From Phyllobacterium zundukense (GTDB lineage Bacteria; Pseudomonadota; Alphaproteobacteria; Rhizobiales; Rhizobiaceae), in the NCBI RefSeq assembly GCF_002764115.1, contig NZ_CP017940.1:3694501-3758500 (forward strand): a stretch of 64,000 nt of DNA. Reading direction: 5' to 3'. The number at the start of each line of letters is the position of its first letter. Positions within the stretch are counted from its first letter, which is position 1. This document shows, one piece after another, positions 1-8,504 of this stretch. Both the position numbers and the translations under genes were made by a program. The notes beneath the pieces are model-generated. The model made no database searches and was not told the origin of the DNA. It saw only the letters and a program-made list of their open reading frames with translations.

Positions 1-213
1 CCCGTCAAGCCGAAAGTGATGATGCTCTCGGATCTGCCAAAACTCTGCGTCCAGATCCTGAACGCCCCGGGACCGAAATCCGTTGATGAAGTAACCTTTG
101 GTGTGGGCACGAAGGGCGCGCAGCCAGCGGCCGCGGATGTTCCGGCAACGGCTTACGCCCCGGAAGGCAACGATGTTCCCGAGGACGTGCCGGTGCCCGG
201 ACAGAAGCCATAG
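1..213 (+). CDS. C-terminal end of a protein, possibly penicillin-insensitive murein endopeptidase MepA
   Basis: An open frame runs in from the left edge (reading from base 1) and stops at 211-213, giving about 70 residues. The visible part contains MLSDLPKLCVQILNAP followed by a low-complexity tail rich in Pro, Ala and Val. Rhizobial MepA proteins have a similar LPxxCxxVLNAP-like segment and a proline-rich tail, and I recall a mepA gene beside mgsA in related genomes; the name is therefore an inference from a short tail. The catalytic metal ligands would lie outside the window. A hairpin terminator follows directly. That it is a real coding end is fairly safe; the identity is not. Confidence 0.5.
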   Translation, partial: PVKPKVMMLSDLPKLCVQILNAPGPKSVDEVTFGVGTKGAQPAAADVPATAYAPEGNDVPEDVPVPGQKP

Positions 214-234
214 GACCGGCGGGCGGTCTTTTTT
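214..234 (+). terminator. Rho-independent terminator
   Basis: GACCG (214-218) pairs with CGGTC (224-228) around a GCGGG loop, followed by six T (229-234). It starts one base after the stop codon of the partial gene, so that gene ends its own transcript and mgsA needs a promoter in 235-313. Confidence 0.75.
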
Positions 235-313
235 GCCTGCGGTCTTTTCATGCTGCGATGAATTGAGTATAGGGTTTCAATCGATTTAGGGCCAAACCCG
301 AAACAGAGATTTT

Positions 314-763
314 ATGACACAGCCATTTCGCCTCGCGCTGATTGCCCATGACCAGAAAAAGGACGACATGGTGGCGTTCGCGCGCAATTATGAAAGCCTG
401 CTGGCACCCTGCGAGATCGTGGCGACCGGCACGACCGGCGGACTGATCCAGGACGCATGTCCTTCGCTGACGATCGCGCGCGTCAAGCGCGGACCGCTCG
501 GCGGCGACCAGCAGATCGGTGCACTGATTGCAGAAGGCCGGATCGACGGATTGATCTTCTTTGTCGACCCCCTGTCGCCGATGCCGCATGATGTGGACGT
601 CAAGGCGCTGATGCGGCTCGCGAGCGTCTACGATATTCCGATGGCACTGAACCGGGCAACCGCCGAGGTTCTGGTGCAAAAGCGAGGTTTGCTGCGCGAT
701 GACGCAGCGGAAAACACACTTACTGCACCGCGCGTTCGCCAGGACGCGCAAAGGACGCAGTAA
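314..763 (+). CDS. mgsA: Methylglyoxal synthase
   Basis: A 149-residue protein converting dihydroxyacetone phosphate to methylglyoxal and phosphate, a cytoplasmic overflow bypass of lower glycolysis. The signature [10 protein letters not shown] places the catalytic Asp at residue 65 (Asp71 of the E. coli enzyme), and PHDVDVKAL carries the conserved His at 92. ATGTTGG, the phosphate-binding stretch, is also present. Length matches the family (about 150). The C-terminal 25 residues (QRTQ end) are unlike E. coli but common in rhizobia. The Shine-Dalgarno is weak. It lies 22 bases before glk on the same strand, so a sugar-phosphate operon mgsA-glk is likely. Confidence 0.95.
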   Translation: MTQPFRLALIAHDQKKDDMVAFARNYESLLAPCEIVATGTTGGLIQDACPSLTIARVKRGPLGGDQQIGALIAEGRIDGLIFFVDPLSPMPHDVDVKALMRLASVYDIPMALNRATAEVLVQKRGLLRDDAAENTLTAPRVRQDAQRTQ

Positions 764-785
764 CAGGTAAAATGGGGAAGCGACA

Positions 786-1814
786 ATGGTGACACAGGCA
801 GATACCGACCACATCATGAAATTTCCGATCCTGGTCGGTGACATCGGCGGCACCAATGCGCGTTTCGCCATTCTGGTCGACGCCTATGCGGAACCCAAGG
901 AATTCCCCATCATCCAGACGGCGGATTTTCCGACCATCGACGAGGCGATCCAGAACGCTATTCTCGACCACACCTCCATCCAGCCGCGCTCGGCGGTACT
1001 TGCCATTGCCGGGCCGGTCGAAGGCGACGAGATCGACCTGACCAACTGCGCCTGGGTGGTCAAGCCGCGCCAGATGATGGAAACACTCGGCCTGTCCGAC
1101 ATCACCGTACTCAATGATTTCGAGGCACAGGCGCTTGCCGTCGTCTCGCTCGAGCCGAAGCATCTCGAAAAGCTCGGCGGCGGCGCGGGCGATCCGCATG
1201 GCAGCCGCGCCGTGCTAGGACCCGGCACCGGTCTCGGCGTTGCCGGCATGGTTCGTTCTCGCAACAGCTGGGTGCCCGTACCCGGCGAAGGCGGCCATGT
1301 GGACATGGGCCCGCGTACCGCCCGCGATTTCGAAATCTTCCCGCATCTCGAACATATCGAGGGCCGCATTTCCGGCGAACAGCTGCTTTGCGGCCGTGGC
1401 CTGCAGAACATATATCGCGCGATCTGCAAGGTGAACGGCACCGAAGCCAGCCTGCAGACGCCCGCAGACATCACGGCCGCCGGACTTTCCGGTGAGTCGG
1501 CCGAGGCCAAGGAAACTCTGGCGCTTTTCGTCATCTATCTCGGCCGCCTTGCCGGCGATTTTGCCCTGACTTTCATGGCGCGCGGCGGCGTCTATCTCGC
1601 CGGCGGCATTGTCCAGAAGATCGTCGCACCGCTGAAGGACCCGTCCTTCCGCCAGGCGTTCGAGGACAAGGCACCACATGGGGAAATCCTGCGCGAGACG
1701 CCGGTCTATATCATCACCCACCCGCTTGCGGCGCTGAGCGGCCTCTCGGCCTTCTCCCGCACGCCCACCCGCTTCGGCGTTTCCACCGAAGGCCGCCGTT
1801 GGCGCCGGGACTAG
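786..1814 (+). CDS. glk: Glucokinase
   Basis: A 342-residue cytoplasmic kinase phosphorylating glucose with ATP to glucose 6-phosphate. The phosphate-1 motif is [14 protein letters not shown] (about residues 17-30); [17 protein letters not shown] and [11 protein letters not shown] are the further hallmarks of the Glk (non-ROK) family; LAGGI near residue 275 is the adenosine motif. The ATG at 786 has GGGGAAG six bases upstream and gives a ten-residue leader. An ATG at 816 (MKFPILVG) is the shorter option and matches other Glk N-termini. It probably shares a transcript with mgsA. Confidence 0.95.
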   Translation: MVTQADTDHIMKFPILVGDIGGTNARFAILVDAYAEPKEFPIIQTADFPTIDEAIQNAILDHTSIQPRSAVLAIAGPVEGDEIDLTNCAWVVKPRQMMETLGLSDITVLNDFEAQALAVVSLEPKHLEKLGGGAGDPHGSRAVLGPGTGLGVAGMVRSRNSWVPVPGEGGHVDMGPRTARDFEIFPHLEHIEGRISGEQLLCGRGLQNIYRAICKVNGTEASLQTPADITAAGLSGESAEAKETLALFVIYLGRLAGDFALTFMARGGVYLAGGIVQKIVAPLKDPSFRQAFEDKAPHGEILRETPVYIITHPLAALSGLSAFSRTPTRFGVSTEGRRWRRD

Positions 1815-1975
1815 CCTGCGGCCTAGGGGCGTCATTGCAACACTCGGGTGCTGGCCTGCAGGGTCTGTGGCTGAAACCCATAGGCAAGCAGGATCAATAA
1901 GGTTATAGGGACAATTCGAGTGGCAAGGATGACTCCTTGCCCCGTTGCTCTTGTACCAGCGAGTTGCCGTCTGTC

Positions 1976-3808
1976 ATGAATGGTGTACCCAAGAAGAAAA
2001 AGATCGATACGACGGAGGCAAGACGCGTCATCGGCAGGGTTATGGGCGAGAACCTGCGCGAATACCGCTCGTCCTATGCCATCGCCCTTGTCGCCATGCT
2101 GGCCGTTGCCTGCACAACCGCGTTCGTTGCCTATATCTTCAAGGATGTGATCAACAAGATCTACTACCAGCGCCGCGAAGATCTGATTGTGCCAATCAGC
2201 CTGGGCATCCTTGCGGCCTTCGTCATCCGCGGCGTCGCCACCTATGTGCAATCTGTGATGATGGCGAAGATCGGCAATAATATCGTTGCGCGCTACCAGC
2301 ATCGCATCTTCGATCACCTGATGAAACTCGGCCTCGATTTCTACACCGATACGCGTTCGGCGCAGCTTGCGGCGCGGATCAACCAGAATGTCGCCGGGGT
2401 TCGCGAACTCATGGACATTACCATCACGACCATCGGCAAGGATATTCCCACGCTCATTGCCTTGATTGTGACGATGGTCCTCCTCGACCCCATCCTGTCG
2501 CTTTTTGCCTTGCTCATTGGGCCACCTGTCATTCTGACGGTGCGCTACCTGGCGAAGCGCCTGCGCAGTATCCATCGTGAATCCGTCACGTTGAACTCGC
2601 ACCTGCTCGGCGCGATGCAGGAAGCGACGCAGGGCATCGCAATCGTCAAGGCCTTCACCATGGAAGATCAGCTGCGCGCCAAGATCAGCGCGTTGATCCA
2701 CCGTGCCGAGGAACGCGCCAACAAGATCGCCAGGGTTTCGGAGCGCACGACACCGATCACCGAATTGATTGCCGGCGTCGCCATCGCATCGATGATCATC
2801 TATACGGGCTATCGTGCCGTCTACAATGTGGAGCCGCCTGGCGCCATGTTCGGCTTCATGACCGCCGTTCTGCTTGCCTATGATCCCGTGCGCCGGCTGG
2901 CACGCGTGCAGGTTGGGCTGGAGCGCTCGCTGGTCAATGCACGCATGTTCTTCGAGATCCTCGATGTAGAGCCGCGCCAGGCAGACAGCATCGGCTCGGT
3001 GCCGATCACGGTGCCGACCGGCGAGGTCGAGTTCGACAAGGTTCGCTTCAGCTATGGTAACGGCGTGCCGGTGCTGCACGGCATCAGCTTCACCGCCAGG
3101 GCCGGGAAGACCACGGCCATTGTCGGCGCTTCCGGCGCGGGCAAGTCGACGCTGATAGGCCTTGTCCAGCGCTTCTACGACATCGACGCCGGGCGCATCC
3201 TCATCGACGGGCAGGATATCGCCTATGTCAGCAAGCGTTCGCTGCGCCAATCGATCGCCTATGTCTCGCAGCAGCCCTATCTCTTCGAAGGCACGATCGC
3301 CGACAATATCCGCTACGGCCGTCCTGACGCCACCGACGAGGAAGTCATTGAGGCAGCGAAACTTGCCAATGCCGACGAATTCATCCGCCAGCAGCCGCAG
3401 AGCTACGGCACGGAAGTCGGCGAGAACGGCGTCACGCTTTCCGGCGGCCAGCGCCAGCGCCTTTCCATTGCCCGCGCCATCGTGCGCAACGCTTCCATCC
3501 TGCTGCTCGACGAGGCAACATCTGCCCTCGACAATGAATCGGAAAAGCGTGTCCAGCAGGCGCTCGAGCATGTGATGCAGGGGCGGACGACCATCGTCAT
3601 CGCCCACCGCCTGTCGACCATCGTCAATGCCGACCATATTGTCGTCATGGAAGCCGGACGCGTCGTCGAGGAAGGCGTGCACGAAACTTTGCTTGCCCTC
3701 CCCAACGGCGTCTATGCGCGGTTCTACCAGTTGCAAGGCAAAGAAGACTCGCCCATCATCGACGACACCGAATTACAGTCAACAGCAGTTACAGGTCCAG
3801 TCGCATGA
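1976..3808 (+). CDS. MsbA-like ABC exporter (permease fused to ATPase)
   Basis: A 610-residue half-transporter. The first ~315 residues form a six-helix ABC membrane domain (hydrophobic stretches such as [20 protein letters not shown]). The rest is the ATPase: Walker [10 protein letters not shown] near residue 385, signature LSGGQRQR near 488, Walker [13 protein letters not shown] and the H-loop IAHRLST. The family exports lipids, lipid A precursors or drugs as a homodimer; the substrate cannot be read here. I chose the ATG at 1976 because it opens a basic leader ([10 protein letters not shown]); a TTG at 1937 would add 13 unlikely residues. The stop overlaps the dapB start (ATGA), so the two are translationally coupled. 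Confidence 0.88.
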   Translation: MNGVPKKKKIDTTEARRVIGRVMGENLREYRSSYAIALVAMLAVACTTAFVAYIFKDVINKIYYQRREDLIVPISLGILAAFVIRGVATYVQSVMMAKIGNNIVARYQHRIFDHLMKLGLDFYTDTRSAQLAARINQNVAGVRELMDITITTIGKDIPTLIALIVTMVLLDPILSLFALLIGPPVILTVRYLAKRLRSIHRESVTLNSHLLGAMQEATQGIAIVKAFTMEDQLRAKISALIHRAEERANKIARVSERTTPITELIAGVAIASMIIYTGYRAVYNVEPPGAMFGFMTAVLLAYDPVRRLARVQVGLERSLVNARMFFEILDVEPRQADSIGSVPITVPTGEVEFDKVRFSYGNGVPVLHGISFTARAGKTTAIVGASGAGKSTLIGLVQRFYDIDAGRILIDGQDIAYVSKRSLRQSIAYVSQQPYLFEGTIADNIRYGRPDATDEEVIEAAKLANADEFIRQQPQSYGTEVGENGVTLSGGQRQRLSIARAIVRNASILLLDEATSALDNESEKRVQQALEHVMQGRTTIVIAHRLSTIVNADHIVVMEAGRVVEEGVHETLLALPNGVYARFYQLQGKEDSPIIDDTELQSTAVTGPVA

Positions 3809-4632
3809 ATGCCGAACAGCCCGCAACGCCGATGAAACTTGCCGTTGTCGGCGCTGGCGGCCGCATGGGCCAGACGCTGATCCGCATCATTCACGATACA
3901 CCCGGCGTCATTCTAGCCGGCGCTGTCGAACGGCCCGGCTCGCCGCATATCGGCCGTGATGCAGGCGAACTCGCCGGTATCGGCCCTCTCGGGGTATCCA
4001 TCACCGATGACGCGCTTTCGGTCTTCGTCGGTGTCGAAGGCGTCCTTGACTTCACCGCCCCCGCTGCGACTGTGGAGTTCGCCGAGCTTGCCGCGCAGGC
4101 GCGTATCGTCCATGTCATCGGAACCACGGGCTGCTCGCCCGAGGATGACGCCAAGATCCGCGCCGCCGCCCGTCATGCGGTCATCATCAAGTCCGGCAAT
4201 ATGAGCCTCGGGGTCAATCTGCTCGGCGTTCTGGTCAAGCAGGCCGCCAAGGCGCTCGGGGATTTCGATATCGAAATTCTTGAAATGCATCACAAGCACA
4301 AGGTCGACGCGCCTTCGGGCACCGCGCTGCTGCTCGGCGAGGCCGCAGCCGATGGCCGCGATATCGGCCTTGGACAACACAGCGTCCGCGTGCGTGACGG
4401 TCATACCGGCCCGCGCGAGGACGGAACCATCGGCTTTGCCACGCTGCGCGGCGGCTCGGTCGTCGGCGATCACTCGGTCATCCTCGCCGGTCAGGGTGAG
4501 CGCATCACCCTCTCCCACCACGCGGAAGACCGCACGATCTTCGCTCGCGGCGCCGTCAAGGCCGCGCTTTGGGGCAGGCGCGCCAGGCCCGGCCTCTATT
4601 CCATGCTCGACGTGCTTGGGCTCAATCAATAA
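3805..4632 (+). CDS. dapB: 4-hydroxy-tetrahydrodipicolinate reductase
   Basis: A 275-residue cytoplasmic enzyme of the diaminopimelate/lysine pathway that reduces the DapA product with NAD(P)H. The nucleotide-binding motif VGAGGRMGQ lies at residues 13-21; the active-site motif [13 protein letters not shown] carries the His and Lys used in catalysis; GTTG is conserved. Length is typical (about 270). The start overlaps the exporter stop by four bases. An in-frame ATG at 3832 (MKLAVVG) is an alternative start. A lysine/peptidoglycan gene coupled to an ABC exporter is a conserved rhizobial arrangement, not a functional link that I can show. Confidence 0.95.
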   Translation: MNAEQPATPMKLAVVGAGGRMGQTLIRIIHDTPGVILAGAVERPGSPHIGRDAGELAGIGPLGVSITDDALSVFVGVEGVLDFTAPAATVEFAELAAQARIVHVIGTTGCSPEDDAKIRAAARHAVIIKSGNMSLGVNLLGVLVKQAAKALGDFDIEILEMHHKHKVDAPSGTALLLGEAAADGRDIGLGQHSVRVRDGHTGPREDGTIGFATLRGGSVVGDHSVILAGQGERITLSHHAEDRTIFARGAVKAALWGRRARPGLYSMLDVLGLNQ

Positions 4633-4657
4633 ATTTCGATCCAACAGGAGTATTGCA

Positions 4658-5278
4658 ATGTCCGGAACCCTCGTCCTTGTCCGCCACGGCCAGAGCGAAT
4701 GGAATTTGAAGAACCTTTTCACCGGCTGGCGCGATCCGGGGCTGACGGAGCTCGGCCACGAGGAAGCCATCGATGCGGGCAAGCGGCTGAAGGCCAAGGG
4801 CCTCAAATTCGATATCGCCTATACATCCGTCCTCTCCCGTGCCCAGGCAACGCTGCAGCACATTCTCGAAGAGGTTGACCAGACTGGCCTCGAAACCATC
4901 CGCGACCAGGCGCTGAACGAGCGCGACTATGGCGATCTGGCGGGCCTCAACAAGGACGATGCCCGCGCCAAATGGGGCGAGGAACAGGTTCACATCTGGC
5001 GCCGTTCCTATGATATTTCGCCGCCCGGCGGCGAGAGCCTGCGCGACACCGGCGCGCGCGTCTGGCCTTACTACCTGCACGAGGTGCAGCCGCATGTGCT
5101 GCGGGGCGAAACGGTACTGGTCGCGGCGCATGGCAATTCGCTGCGCGCCCTGATCATGGCGCTTGACGGGCTGACCGGCGAGGAGATCGTTGCGCAGGAA
5201 TTGGCGACCGGTGTTCCGATCATCTACAAGCTCAACGCTGATTCGACCGTGGCTTCGAAGGAAGTGCTCGAGGGCTGA
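4658..5278 (+). CDS. gpmA: 2,3-bisphosphoglycerate-dependent phosphoglycerate mutase
   Basis: A 206-residue histidine phosphatase superfamily enzyme interconverting 3- and 2-phosphoglycerate in glycolysis. The phosphohistidine motif [10 protein letters not shown] puts the catalytic His at residue 10; [17 protein letters not shown] and the second-His motif AAHGNSLRA are present. The ATG at 4658 follows a good Shine-Dalgarno (ACAGGAGT). It is shorter than the 250-residue enterobacterial form but usual for alphaproteobacteria. It lies 25 bases after dapB in the same direction, and tRNA-Leu follows. Confidence 0.95.
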   Translation: MSGTLVLVRHGQSEWNLKNLFTGWRDPGLTELGHEEAIDAGKRLKAKGLKFDIAYTSVLSRAQATLQHILEEVDQTGLETIRDQALNERDYGDLAGLNKDDARAKWGEEQVHIWRRSYDISPPGGESLRDTGARVWPYYLHEVQPHVLRGETVLVAAHGNSLRALIMALDGLTGEEIVAQELATGVPIIYKLNADSTVASKEVLEG

Positions 5279-5371
5279 TAGCGGCGGGCGTGGGCAGCAA
5301 ATCTGTTGTGTGACAATTCCCCGACAAATGGATTGACAGACTCAGGCGCGCCCCTTACATGAAACCCCGCT

Positions 5372-5456
5372 GCCCAGATGGCGGAATTGGTAGACGCGCA
5401 CGGTTCAGGTCCGTGTGCCGCAAGGCGTGGAGGTTCGAGTCCTCTTCTGGGCACCA
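5372..5456 (+). tRNA. tRNA-Leu (anticodon CAG)
   Basis: The acceptor arms GCCCAGA and TCTGGGC pair. The anticodon stem CACGG/CCGTG encloses the loop TTCAGGT, giving anticodon CAG. A long class II variable arm follows, GGTTCGAGTCC is the T arm, and CCA is encoded (5454-5456). tRNA-Leu genes are frequent integration sites for P4-type integrases, and an integrase remnant lies just downstream. Confidence 0.97.
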
Positions 5457-5566
5457 TATTCCTATTTCACACCGTCCAATACGGTATTGAAATCAGACAA
5501 AAGGCCCGGTTTTCCGGGCTTTTTTGTTGTCTGGTGTCTACCTGCGTCTGCGTGGGGTGCCCGGGC
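5451..5566 (+). repeat. Left copy of tRNA-Leu 3' flank repeat (att-like)
   Basis: This stretch from the tRNA 3' end through the terminator aligns with 45284-45398 at roughly 79 percent identity by hand count over about 115 bases with one gap. The 20-base core at 5466-5485 is identical to 45299-45318. The copies are direct repeats about 39.8 kb apart. They are the candidate ends of an integrated element; the divergence argues that the event, or the repeat, is old. Confidence 0.65.
5501..5525 (+). terminator. Rho-independent terminator after tRNA-Leu
   Basis: GCCCGG (5504-5509), TTTT loop, CCGGGC (5514-5519) and six T from 5520. The stem can be lengthened by A-T and G-T pairs. It should end the tRNA-Leu (and possibly gpmA) transcript. 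Confidence 0.85.
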
Positions 5567-5625
5567 GCAGAATGATCCAACCGGCGGACTTAGGGGCGCA
5601 CTGATAACACCAAAACCGACCCATC

Positions 5626-6211
5626 GCGCCGCTGTTACGGAACGCCCAGCGTTTGAGAGGCTGATCAGAGCAATCTGGTTTTATGAAGGGACGATCGAAA
5701 CCCAGATCGCCCTCAAGCTGCTTGCCCTCTTTTTTTCACGACCCGGCGAACTACGCCTGTCGGAATGGAGCGAATGCGATCTGGCAAAGGGTGTTTGGAC
5801 GATACCGGCGTCCCGGACGAAGATGCGCCGTGAGCACAAAAAGCCGCTAGCTCATCTGACGATCGAATTGTTGGAGGAGTTGCGCGGTCACTCGGGCAAC
5901 CGCCGGCTCGCCTTTCCCTCCCTGCGATCAGCGGAGCGACCCATCAGCGAGAAAACACGATCAATGCCGCCTTGCGGCGTCTCGGCTACGCCCAAGATGA
6001 AGCGACCGGCCATGGTTTCCGCGCTAGCGCCTCCAGCCTGCTGAACGAGAGCGGATTGTGGAACCCGGACGCTATCGAAGCAGAACTCGGCCATATGGGC
6101 GCAGACGAAGTCCGGCGGGCTTATCACCGTGCTATATATTGGGACGAACGCTTGAAAATGGCCGCGTGGTGGGCCGATGAGATCGGAAAGATGGCAGGGT
6201 TACCTGCATAA
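5626..6211 (+). pseudogene. P4-type tyrosine recombinase (integrase), truncated and frameshifted
   Basis: The catalytic domain of a phage-P4-like integrase is split over two frames. The first carries LKLLALFFSRPGELRLSEW, with the first catalytic Arg. After the A run at 5952-5955 the reading continues two bases out of frame with NAALRRLGY, HGFRASASSLLNE (His-x-x-Arg), LGHMG and RRAYHRAIYWDERLKM, which contains the nucleophile Tyr and ends at 6211. Two extra A bases at 5952-5955 explain the break. The N-terminal arm-binding domain is missing. P4 integrases insert into tRNA 3' ends, and this one sits 170 bases from tRNA-Leu. Confidence 0.82.
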
Positions 6212-6705
6212 TTCTGGGCCTCATGAGCTGTTCTGCGCGAATCCGACGGAGTCTAACACTTCCTGATTGTGCCTCCGTCCGCCAATCGTAAAAATTGCCG
6301 GATTGCTCCGTTCAAGGTGAATGTTGATTGAATCTTCGCAGTTCCGCCGAGCACGCGGTGCTTGCCGACCCCCTGCAACCCCGACCTGCGTCGGGCCGGC
6401 AAGTGCTAAACCTCATACACAAAGAGGTCAAAATTGGATGCCGATAAAGTTCCGTGCCGGAATGGGACACCTGCGGCAGGTTTGCGCCACAAGCGGATCA
6501 TAAGTTTACGAGTTCCCAACGCTGGTGGTTGGCCACTACGATATTGCTACTCAATATAGCCTTTTTTGACATCAATTTGGACATTCAGCCCCGGTTTTCA
6601 ACCAAGCGGCAACGAAAGTCTCCTGCGAACCAGAAGGGGCGGTCCATCCTGAGCCGGGGTGCCAGGCCGACGACCGCCGCTAGATAAACGAATCGGCTGC
6701 GCCTA
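6212..6705. other. Intergenic stretch without a recognisable gene
   Basis: About 490 bases between the integrase remnant and the convergent end of the TetR gene. Short open frames exist, but none has a good ribosome site or a recognisable motif. It is probably debris of the integration region. Confidence 0.5.
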
Positions 6706-7293
6706 TCAGGCGACATCTTCACCGCTTGCAATACGCCTGACTTCCCCGGCGGCTGCTTCCAGAACCCCTCGCGATAAATTCTCTTCCTTAATGAGGCGCG
6801 ATAGCGTGACAGCACCCACCATCAGAGACAATATCGCCATTGCCTTGCCGCTGGGATTGAACCTCTTGGCTTCGTCCATCAGTTCATCCAAGACCTGAAA
6901 GTGAGCCCGTATTCCATCCTCAAATGGACGCCTGACCTCTTCACTTTGCCGCGCCGCGTCGGCTCCCAACGCTACCAATGGGCAGCCGTCTGCCTTTTCC
7001 GCACGATGACCCGGGGAGAGGTAGAACTCCAGGACTGCTTCGAGAGGATCGGAGCTTTTCGCTGCTGCTGTCGACCATCTGCGCGTGGCGCTTTCCATTG
7101 CCCGCCTGGAGGCCTGCGCAGCAAGGTCGTCCTTGGATGCGAACTGCTTGTAGAACGCGCCTTGCGTCAGGCCGGCACCCTTCATCAGATCCTTCAGGCC
7201 GATCCCATCGAAGCCATGCTCTCGAAAGAGACGGCTCGCGACGTTGATTACGGTTTCCCGATTTTCCTCAGCCCGTGCGCGGCTCACTCTCAT
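6706..7293 (-). CDS. TetR/AcrR-family repressor of the adjacent RND efflux operon
   Basis: A 195-residue protein. Its N-terminal helix-turn-helix (about residues 9-55) shows AEENRETVINVASRLFREHG and GLTQGAFYKQFASKDDLAAQ, the TetR recognition-helix pattern. The remainder is a ligand-binding domain with a TetR_C_33-like look (GCPLVALGAD). It is divergent from the adaptor gene at 7392, with a palindromic operator overlapping the promoter between them. It probably represses the pump and itself until a drug or aromatic ligand binds; the ligand is unknown. Confidence 0.9.
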   Translation of the reverse strand: MRVSRARAEENRETVINVASRLFREHGFDGIGLKDLMKGAGLTQGAFYKQFASKDDLAAQASRRAMESATRRWSTAAAKSSDPLEAVLEFYLSPGHRAEKADGCPLVALGADAARQSEEVRRPFEDGIRAHFQVLDELMDEAKRFNPSGKAMAILSLMVGAVTLSRLIKEENLSRGVLEAAAGEVRRIASGEDVA

Positions 7294-7316
7294 TTTGACC
7301 TCCTGTTAGATTTCGT

Positions 7317-7356
7317 TTGACATCTATATCTTAAATAGAGTTAGATCGCAATCTAA
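7317..7356 (+). promoter_or_regulatory. Promoter with TetR operator before the RND operon
   Basis: TTGACA at 7317-7322 is a perfect -35 box; TTAGAT at 7341-7346, 18 bases on, is a plausible -10. The -10 lies inside a perfect palindrome, TTAGATCGCAATCTAA (7341-7356). An additional TTAGAT half-site sits at 7306-7311. Binding of the divergent TetR protein here would block RNA polymerase. Confidence 0.7.
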
Positions 7357-7391
7357 TTTGTGCAGATCGCTCGTCAAGTAGAGAATGTAAA

Positions 7392-8504
7392 ATGAAACGC
7401 AAATACGTCCTGACTTTTGTGGGTCTCCTGGGAGTGGCGGCAGCCGCTGCCTTTTTCCTGGTGTCCGAAACCACTGAACGGAAAGCCGAAGCCGCAGATC
7501 CGAGGACGGTTGCACCGCTCGTAAGGGTGGCCGAGGCGAAAAAGACTGGAACGGCGGAACGGTCGTTTACCGGAAATGTCGCTTCGCGAGTACAGAGCAA
7601 TCTCGGGTTCCGGGTTCCGGGCAAGATCGTCCAGCGGATGGTCGATGTGGGTCAGCAGGTGAGACAAGGCCAGGCCCTGATGCGCATCGATGAAACCGAT
7701 CTCCAACTCGCGCTGACAGCGAAGCGCAATACGGTCATCGCAACGCGGGCTGTCCTGATCCAGGTACAAGCAGATGAGAAACGCTATGCGGCGCTGGTGA
7801 AGAATGGATTGGCTGCCACCCCACAGCGATATGAACAGGCGAAAGCGGCCCTCGACACGGCTTCGGCCCAGCTTGCCGCGGCTGAGGCTGACGCCAAGGT
7901 CGCAGAAAATGCGGCCACCTATACGGTTCTTCTTGCAGATTCGGATGGAACAGTCGTCGAGACGCTTGGAGACCCCGGACAGGTCGTGGCAGCGGGCCAG
8001 ACGGTCGTTCAACTCGCGCAGGCTGGTCCTCGTGAAGCCGTTGTTTGGCTCCCTGAGACTTTGCGGCCCGATATAGGATCCGAAGCGCTGGCAAGTGTCT
8101 ACGGAGGCGGCGGTCTCAGCGGAAAGGCCCGCTTGCGACAGATCTCCGATGCCGCCGATCGGCAAACCCGTACTTACGAGGCGCGCTATGTTCTCGATGG
8201 GGCCGCCGCCTCTGCCCCGCTCGGTTCGACGGTGACGATTAAAATCCTCGACGCGCACAGGCAGTCGGAGGTCGCTGTTCCGGTAGGTTCCATCCTGGAC
8301 GACGGTAGCCGGACAGGTGTTTGGGTTGTCAACGGTGCCACTTCCACCGTGAAGTTCACGCCAGTCGAAATTAAACGGATCAGCGAGGAGACGGCATTTA
8401 TCACCGGTATTGGCATTGGTCAGAAGGTTGTCGCTCTGGGCGCACATCTTCTGGAAAATGGCGCAGCCGTCAGATTTGCCTCGCAGCAAGAGGTAACCAA
8501 ATAA
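7392..8504 (+). CDS. RND efflux periplasmic adaptor (membrane fusion protein)
   Basis: A 370-residue HlyD/AcrA-type protein linking an inner-membrane RND pump to an outer-membrane channel. An N-terminal hydrophobic anchor (YVLTFVGLLGVAAAAAFFLV) precedes the barrel-sandwich half GFRVPGKIVQRMVDVGQQV, an Ala/Gln/Lys-rich coiled-coil hairpin (about residues 90-180), the second lipoyl half (SDGTVVETLGDPGQVV) and a beta-barrel. There is no lipobox Cys. The stop overlaps the permease start by one base (TAATG), so expression is coupled. Control is by the divergent TetR gene. Confidence 0.92.
   Translation: MKRKYVLTFVGLLGVAAAAAFFLVSETTERKAEAADPRTVAPLVRVAEAKKTGTAERSFTGNVASRVQSNLGFRVPGKIVQRMVDVGQQVRQGQALMRIDETDLQLALTAKRNTVIATRAVLIQVQADEKRYAALVKNGLAATPQRYEQAKAALDTASAQLAAAEADAKVAENAATYTVLLADSDGTVVETLGDPGQVVAAGQTVVQLAQAGPREAVVWLPETLRPDIGSEALASVYGGGGLSGKARLRQISDAADRQTRTYEARYVLDGAAASAPLGSTVTIKILDAHRQSEVAVPVGSILDDGSRTGVWVVNGATSTVKFTPVEIKRISEETAFITGIGIGQKVVALGAHLLENGAAVRFASQQEVTK

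Noticed and set aside
1832..3736. A 634-codon minus-strand frame opposite the ABC exporter
   Set aside because: It is the shadow of a gene with clear Walker motifs; its product is charged low-complexity sequence typical of antisense GC-rich frames.
5378..5575. An ORF across tRNA-Leu and its terminator
   Set aside because: It is composed of tRNA and terminator sequence and has no ribosome site.
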